Assembly: GCA_004325065.1 (NCBI GenBank)
Contig: PITI01000396.1
Coordinates: 1 to 13,000 of the forward strand
Length of the DNA: 13,000 nucleotides
Source: Hamiltosporidium magnivora
Lineage: Eukaryota > Microsporidia > Dubosqiidae
Direction: 5' to 3'
The notes under the pieces are model-generated. The model ran no database searches. It saw only the letters and a list, made by a program, of their open reading frames with translations, and was not told where the DNA came from. Within the stretch, counting starts at the first letter, position 1; each line of letters begins with the position of its first letter. Shown one piece after another: positions 8,753 to 13,000 of this stretch. The translations under genes and the position numbers were made by a program.

Positions 8753-10445
8753 GTCTCGAAATGAAGTTATTTTTCTGATGCTTCTCTATATCATATAATA
8801 GAAATAATCAAAGAAGTCTAGAACATGATTAAAGAAAAGATATAGGTTAAATGGAGAATTGTGTTCTTATAGGCACTCGACTCGAAATTATAATTCTTAA
8901 AATATTCTGTCTAAATCAATTTCACTATAATTATAGCGCCAATTAGAATATTTGATATACTAAACAGAACAAATTGCCTATACACGCTGTTTTTGAAGCA
9001 AATGAACACAGGCACGAGCGAAAAATTTCTTTATTTTTTTTGCCGAGTATGACTTTTCTACCAGAGTTTTGTGGAAGGATAAGTGAGAGTTGTTAAAATC
9101 ATATACAATAAATGCTTCCATAAATTACATGCGTAAAACGTCCCCATCTTATAGTTTCTTTCTACTCTATTAAACTTCCACATTAACCAATGCTAAAACT
9201 GTCAGAATATTTTGTGTGTTTATTAATTCGAGGCAGTTTTCGATGTTTAAATGTCATTTTTCTCCACAAAGTTTTTGAAAATTAGGTATCTAAATTGAAA
9301 CTTACAGAAATATAATTCAAAAATAAGCAAACCAAAGCCTTATAGAACATATATAAAAAAACAGCCAATATATTTATATTAAATTATTTCATTTTACTCT
9401 TTTAAACAGTGAATTATAATATTTTTATCAGTTAATTTGATTAAATATTTTTAAATATTAATACATTATTATTATAAAAGATATTTTTAATAATAAATAA
9501 ATTATACTCAAAGAGAAAGTCAAAAGAATTGTTTAAAGGTAGTAAATTTTATTTACTTCCTTTTTCATCATCTTAATTCTTCAAATATCAAAGCAAAATT
9601 TATATGATTAGAATTAACATTTTTAATCCCTTTCATTCAAATTTTAGAAAATTAAATGTCCTTTCAAAATAAAATAATTATTTTACAAAACATCGAATTC
9701 CTTGCCGCAAGTGAAAAATAATTAACTTATCTCATTAATTTCCAATATTATATTTCTATAGCTTCTATAAGTAGAATTCTAATTAATTACTTTTTTTTTA
9801 ATTCACACGTATTTGATTCTAATTCATCGCGTTTATTTAGCCTGTGCTTAAACACGATAGATTACATTAACTTTACCCGGAAAATAAATTCAAAATCTGA
9901 TAAACTGCTGTTAAGTCGTTTTTTAATTAAAAAGAAATTACTTTTTCAGGATATTCAATCTATTTTCTAATAATTTACCCAATAATTATTTTTTTAAAAA
10001 TCACTCTAGATAACTCTTTTAGTCTAAATTTTTCTTTTAAATCCTAGTGTCAAACGTGAATTATTCTTATATTTGTTATAAATATTCTTATTTCCAAATT
10101 ATGTTTCTTCATCAGACAGAAGAACAAATGTCTCATTTCACGGAATAAAAATGAAAGTAAGAAATCGGAAATTTCATTCGTTGTTAAATTTATCTATACA
10201 ATAACTAAAATAGTATTTTTTAAAATCATCAAATATATTCAAACTCTAATGATCTCAATGATTACCTCTATAAAATTATCCTCGATCAATACAATAAATT
10301 ACATAACAAGCATATTTCTAGAATGTTGTTTATACCAAAACCTTCAACTATTTTAAGATACAGAATTCTTACACTCAACCCATAGGTTTATATACTCTAT
10401 TGCACAGTTGATGATATTTCGTAAAGTTTTTTTTGCTTAATACAT
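8753..10445. other. Gene-free, increasingly AT-rich stretch
   Basis: No supported feature. From about 9350 onward the sequence becomes almost pure A/T with TTATTAATA-type low complexity, unlike the less biased 7000-9300 stretch. Confidence 0.55.
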
Positions 10446-10592
10446 CTAAATTAAATCTAAATAGACTGTATTTAAATCAAATTTAAATCAAATTTAAATA
10501 TTATTAAATCTAAAAAATCAAAAAAATCAAAAAAATCTAAATAAACTGTAATCAAATCAAATTTAATCTAAATAAACTGTGATTAAAATATT
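10446..10592. repeat. Compound short tandem repeat with three copies of a 16-mer
   Basis: The 16-mer AATCTAAATAAACTGT occurs at 10534-10549 and 10565-10580, and with one change (AATAGACTGT ending) at 10454-10469. Between the first two copies lie a period-12 tract (AAATCAAATTTA, about 10473-10499) and a period-9 tract (ATCAAAAAA, about 10508-10535). Nested slippage of one AT-rich seed is the simplest origin. Confidence 0.7.
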
Positions 10593-11171
10593 CATCTTAC
10601 ACTCTAATAATAATTTTATAACAGATTTTTTAAAATAAAAAATATTTCTAAATATCGTTCAACGGTTTTCTTTTTATAAATTTTGTTGTTCTCAAATCAA
10701 AGATTATTTATTTTTATTAATATGTATTTATTTTCTAAGATGGTTAATTATTTCATTAATCTTCTATCTCTCAGTTTCGAGGAGTAACAAAAAAAAAGTT
10801 TTATTTTTTTCTTTTAATCTGTTGTAACTTGGGATTATAACGGATTATTTATAGATCAGGTGTGTTTTAAATGCCATAAAAATGAAAATATAAATTTTTA
10901 CACAAATTATACACACTTATTATAAATCAGATAGTTTTTAATGTAACTATCTTCTCTCCACCTTAGAATAACGAAAATAAACATAAATGAAGAGTCCAAA
11001 TCAGAATAAGAAAATATGGTGGTAGTAGAGTTAGAAAGAAATATATTTAAATATGAAAAAAAGTTTAAATTTAAAAATTCATGAAATAGATTATTAAATG
11101 GTAATTTGTTGTAATTTTTTGTAATTAAATAAAATATAAATCAATACACCGTTAAATAAAGCCTTTTTAAT
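10593..11171. other. AT-rich spacer before the minisatellite
   Basis: No gene seen. Around 10980-11040 the plus strand is G-rich relative to C (for example ATATGGTGGTAGTAGAG), the opposite of the minisatellite that follows. Confidence 0.5.
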
Positions 11172-11800
11172 TAACATCCCTTTAGATACTATAATATTAT
11201 CATACGTCTAATCATAGTACACACTCCTTATAACTAACACCCCTTTATAAATAATATAAATATTTTTATACGTTTAACACCTCTTTAAACATAATATATA
11301 CTCCTATATACTAACAACCCTTTATAAATACTATATCATTATGACGATAATTAACACCCCTTTAAACATAGTACATAATACTTTATAACTAACACCCCTT
11401 TATAAATACTATAATACTATAACAATAACCAATGCCCCTTTATAAATACTATAATACTATCACACTAATTAACACCCCTTTATAAATACTATAATAATAT
11501 AACAATAACCTATACCCCTTTAAATACTATAATACTATCACACTAATTAATACCCCTTTAAATACTATAATACTATAACAATAACCTATACCCTTTATAA
11601 ATACTATAATACTATCACACTAACTAACACCCCTTTATAAATACTATAATACTATCACAATAACCTATACCCCTTTATAAATACTATAATACTATCACAC
11701 TAATTAATACCCCTTTAAATACTATAATACTATCACACTAATTATTATAACCCCTTTAATCATAATACATACTCCTTTATTATTAACACCCTTTTAATTT
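11172..11800. repeat. Minisatellite of about 16 units of roughly 40 bp, partly arranged as alternating dimers
   Basis: Each unit has a C-run (CCC to CCCCC) followed by TTTATAAATACTATAATACT or a shortened TTTAAATACTATAATACT, then a variable 14-18 nt segment. C-runs recur about every 37-42 bp from 11177 to 11790. In 11400-11740 two variants alternate: type A ends CACACTAATTAACACCCC and type B ends AACAATAACCTATACCCC, giving a dimer of about 78 bp. Units before 11400 are more diverged, and so are the last two before 11800. The array ends within a few bases of the stop codon of the neighbouring gene, so it probably overlaps that gene's 3' untranslated region. There are no constant-repeat/unique-spacer units and no coding potential. 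Confidence 0.9.
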
Positions 11801-11801
11801 A

Positions 11802-13000
11802 CTACTCCAATTCCCATACTCTAACCCTATTATCCCCTCCACAGGTACTTAAGTGTTTCCCACAGACATCCAAACCCAAAATCAAATCAGAATGTCCTTT
11901 CAGCAGACACGACCCACCACCCACCAAATCAAACACCCTACACTGTGCTTTACCAACACCAATCAAGTACTTCCCATCACCATAGAAACACATACCAATG
12001 ACACTATCACCATATTCCAACAAAAACGAAGTTTTTTTCAAAACAAAATTATTTTCATTTTTTTCCATTTTATACACCAAAATCTGTCCTTCCGTATTCC
12101 CAACACTAATCAAAGTTCCTTTAATATCAGTACTTACTCTAAACGGTACCACCCCCAATACAATATCACACATTTTAAAACTCTCATTTTCTATGTCATA
12201 AAAATATATTTTTCTTCCTTCTGTACACAACACAACCACCCTTTCTTCTTTTACAAAACACGAACACCCAACCCTTTCTCTAAAATTATATTCTATTCTT
12301 TTAAAATCCTCACCAACCCCCATTTCCTTAATAAAATAAATTACTATAAATAAAGGGTATACCACTAATAACACTCCTTTACTATAAAATAACCCTCTAA
12401 CACTATCTTTATAAACATCCCCTATAATATTACCATTATACATATTACCCCCCCTTTCATTATACATTTTAATTCTTTTTTCTTCATAATTATTTCTACT
12501 AAATTTATTTTCTTTTTCTCCAATAATTTTACCCTTTTTTTTATTTAAATCCCATTCTTTTACTGTCTTATCAATAACGGTATATAAAAATTTATTATCT
12601 TCTGTAAAAATAACATGTCCCATCTTACAATCCTTACACACAGGGGTTCTAACACCTAAATCTTTAAAAACTTCTATTCTCATATTATTACTCAATAAAA
12701 ATATTTGATCTGTATTTCTATCTATAAGATACCCATTTGTTTCACTAACAACTCCTATATAAGAAGAAGTTAAAGATATAGCAGTACAACTTATATTTAA
12801 AAAAGTTTTAAGTAATTTTATATTTAAAATATTTGTACCACGTAAACACCAATCAAATCCTAGTTTTAGTAATGGAAGTTTTAAAGTATCTACTTTACTA
12901 ACTAATACTTTGTTATGACTTTTGGCTAACTTTTTTAAATCAAGTATTGTAGATTGTAGATGTTCAAGTTCTGTGTCTTGCTTGTGTAACCTATCTCCAA
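11802..13000 (-). CDS. Coiled-coil plus WD40 propeller protein, probably Prp19-like splicing E3 ligase (N-terminus off the edge)
   Basis: The minus-strand frame is open from the right edge to TAG at 11804-11802: 398 visible codons with no start in view. The first about 40 visible residues look like a coiled coil (DRLHKQDTELEHLQ, DLKKLAKS). WD40-type strands follow: FTEDNKFLYTVIDKTVKEWD at about 12609-12550, RKIYFYDIEN near 12215, GTLISVGNTEGQILVY near 12118, DGKYLIGVGKAQCRVFDL near 11976. The last blade reads GHSDLILGLDVCGKHLSTCG at 11897-11838 and ends VRVWELE. Prp19 family proteins share the order U-box, coiled coil, WD40, and a last blade with HSxLxxG shortly before the C-terminus, which this fits. 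The U-box would be outside the window. A Lys/Asn/Gly-rich insert of about 45 residues interrupts the propeller (about 12550-12410). Tup1 or another WD40 protein remains possible. Confidence 0.9.
   Translation of the reverse strand, partial: GDRLHKQDTELEHLQSTILDLKKLAKSHNKVLVSKVDTLKLPLLKLGFDWCLRGTNILNIKLLKTFLNISCTAISLTSSYIGVVSETNGYLIDRNTDQIFLLSNNMRIEVFKDLGVRTPVCKDCKMGHVIFTEDNKFLYTVIDKTVKEWDLNKKKGKIIGEKENKFSRNNYEEKRIKMYNERGGNMYNGNIIGDVYKDSVRGLFYSKGVLLVVYPLFIVIYFIKEMGVGEDFKRIEYNFRERVGCSCFVKEERVVVLCTEGRKIYFYDIENESFKMCDIVLGVVPFRVSTDIKGTLISVGNTEGQILVYKMEKNENNFVLKKTSFLLEYGDSVIGMCFYGDGKYLIGVGKAQCRVFDLVGGGSCLLKGHSDLILGLDVCGKHLSTCGGDNRVRVWELE

Noticed and set aside
11172..11800. CRISPR array
   Set aside because: There is no constant repeat with unique spacers; the whole unit is conserved and drifts, as in a minisatellite, and the context is eukaryotic.
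11172..11800. Telomeric repeat (CTAACACCCC resembles a telomere C-strand)
   Set aside because: The unit is about 40 bp, the match is partial and occurs once per unit, and a gene lies beyond it.
11853..12353. Plus-strand open run of 166 codons, and a 67-codon run inside it
   Set aside because: It lies antisense to the WD40 gene; its openness follows from the G-poor plus strand, and the product is a Thr/Asn/Phe/His-rich low-complexity string without domain features.
12693..12695. TTG at 12695 as the start of the WD40 protein
   Set aside because: The frame continues without a stop to the window edge, adding about 100 residues that include a coiled coil and an early propeller strand.

Overview
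The window looks eukaryotic, extremely AT-rich and gene-poor. Only two loci have convincing open coding sequence, both on the minus strand. My best guess for the source is a microsporidian with a large, expanded genome. The evidence is a compact gene whose start is preceded by an AAATTT tract followed directly by CCCCC (the AAATTT/CCC start signals described for that phylum), short divergent proteins, and no obvious introns in the open frames. Another AT-rich unicellular eukaryote cannot be excluded.

Layout. Positions 1-515 hold a decayed minus-strand gene of unknown family that runs off the left edge and is broken by several frameshifts. Positions 811-1524 (plus strand) hold a second relic. 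It appears to be a degraded paralogue of the C-terminal half of the gene that follows, in inverted, tail-to-tail orientation. Positions 1803-3490 (minus strand) hold two open frames that overlap by ATGA. They probably form one gene of about 560 codons, broken at an A8 run. The encoded protein has a Pro/Gln/Tyr-rich N-terminus, a basic linker and a helical C-terminal half with weak resemblance to the MIF4G domain of eIF4G. A consensus-like start signal lies just upstream, but no in-frame ATG is visible at the 5' end, so the start is also disturbed or lies beyond a small intron.

Positions 3508-11170 are a gene desert of about 7.7 kb. It is AT-rich, with long A and T runs, two weak coding relics (6245-6517 and 8526-8752) and a small compound repeat (about 10446-10592). 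Positions 11172-11800 hold a minisatellite of about sixteen units with a period near 40 bp. In its homogeneous part two unit types alternate, giving a dimeric higher-order repeat of about 78 bp. The array abuts the stop codon of the last gene, at 11802-13000 (minus strand, N-terminus off the right edge). That gene encodes a coiled coil followed by a WD40 propeller; its closing blades best fit the spliceosomal E3 ligase Prp19. The array and most of this gene share an extreme strand asymmetry, with almost no G on the plus strand.

No operon-like logic links the two genes. If the assignments hold, one acts in translation initiation and the other in pre-mRNA splicing. The strongest signals of interest are the inverted degraded paralogue, the homopolymer frame break, the alternating minisatellite and the skewed block.
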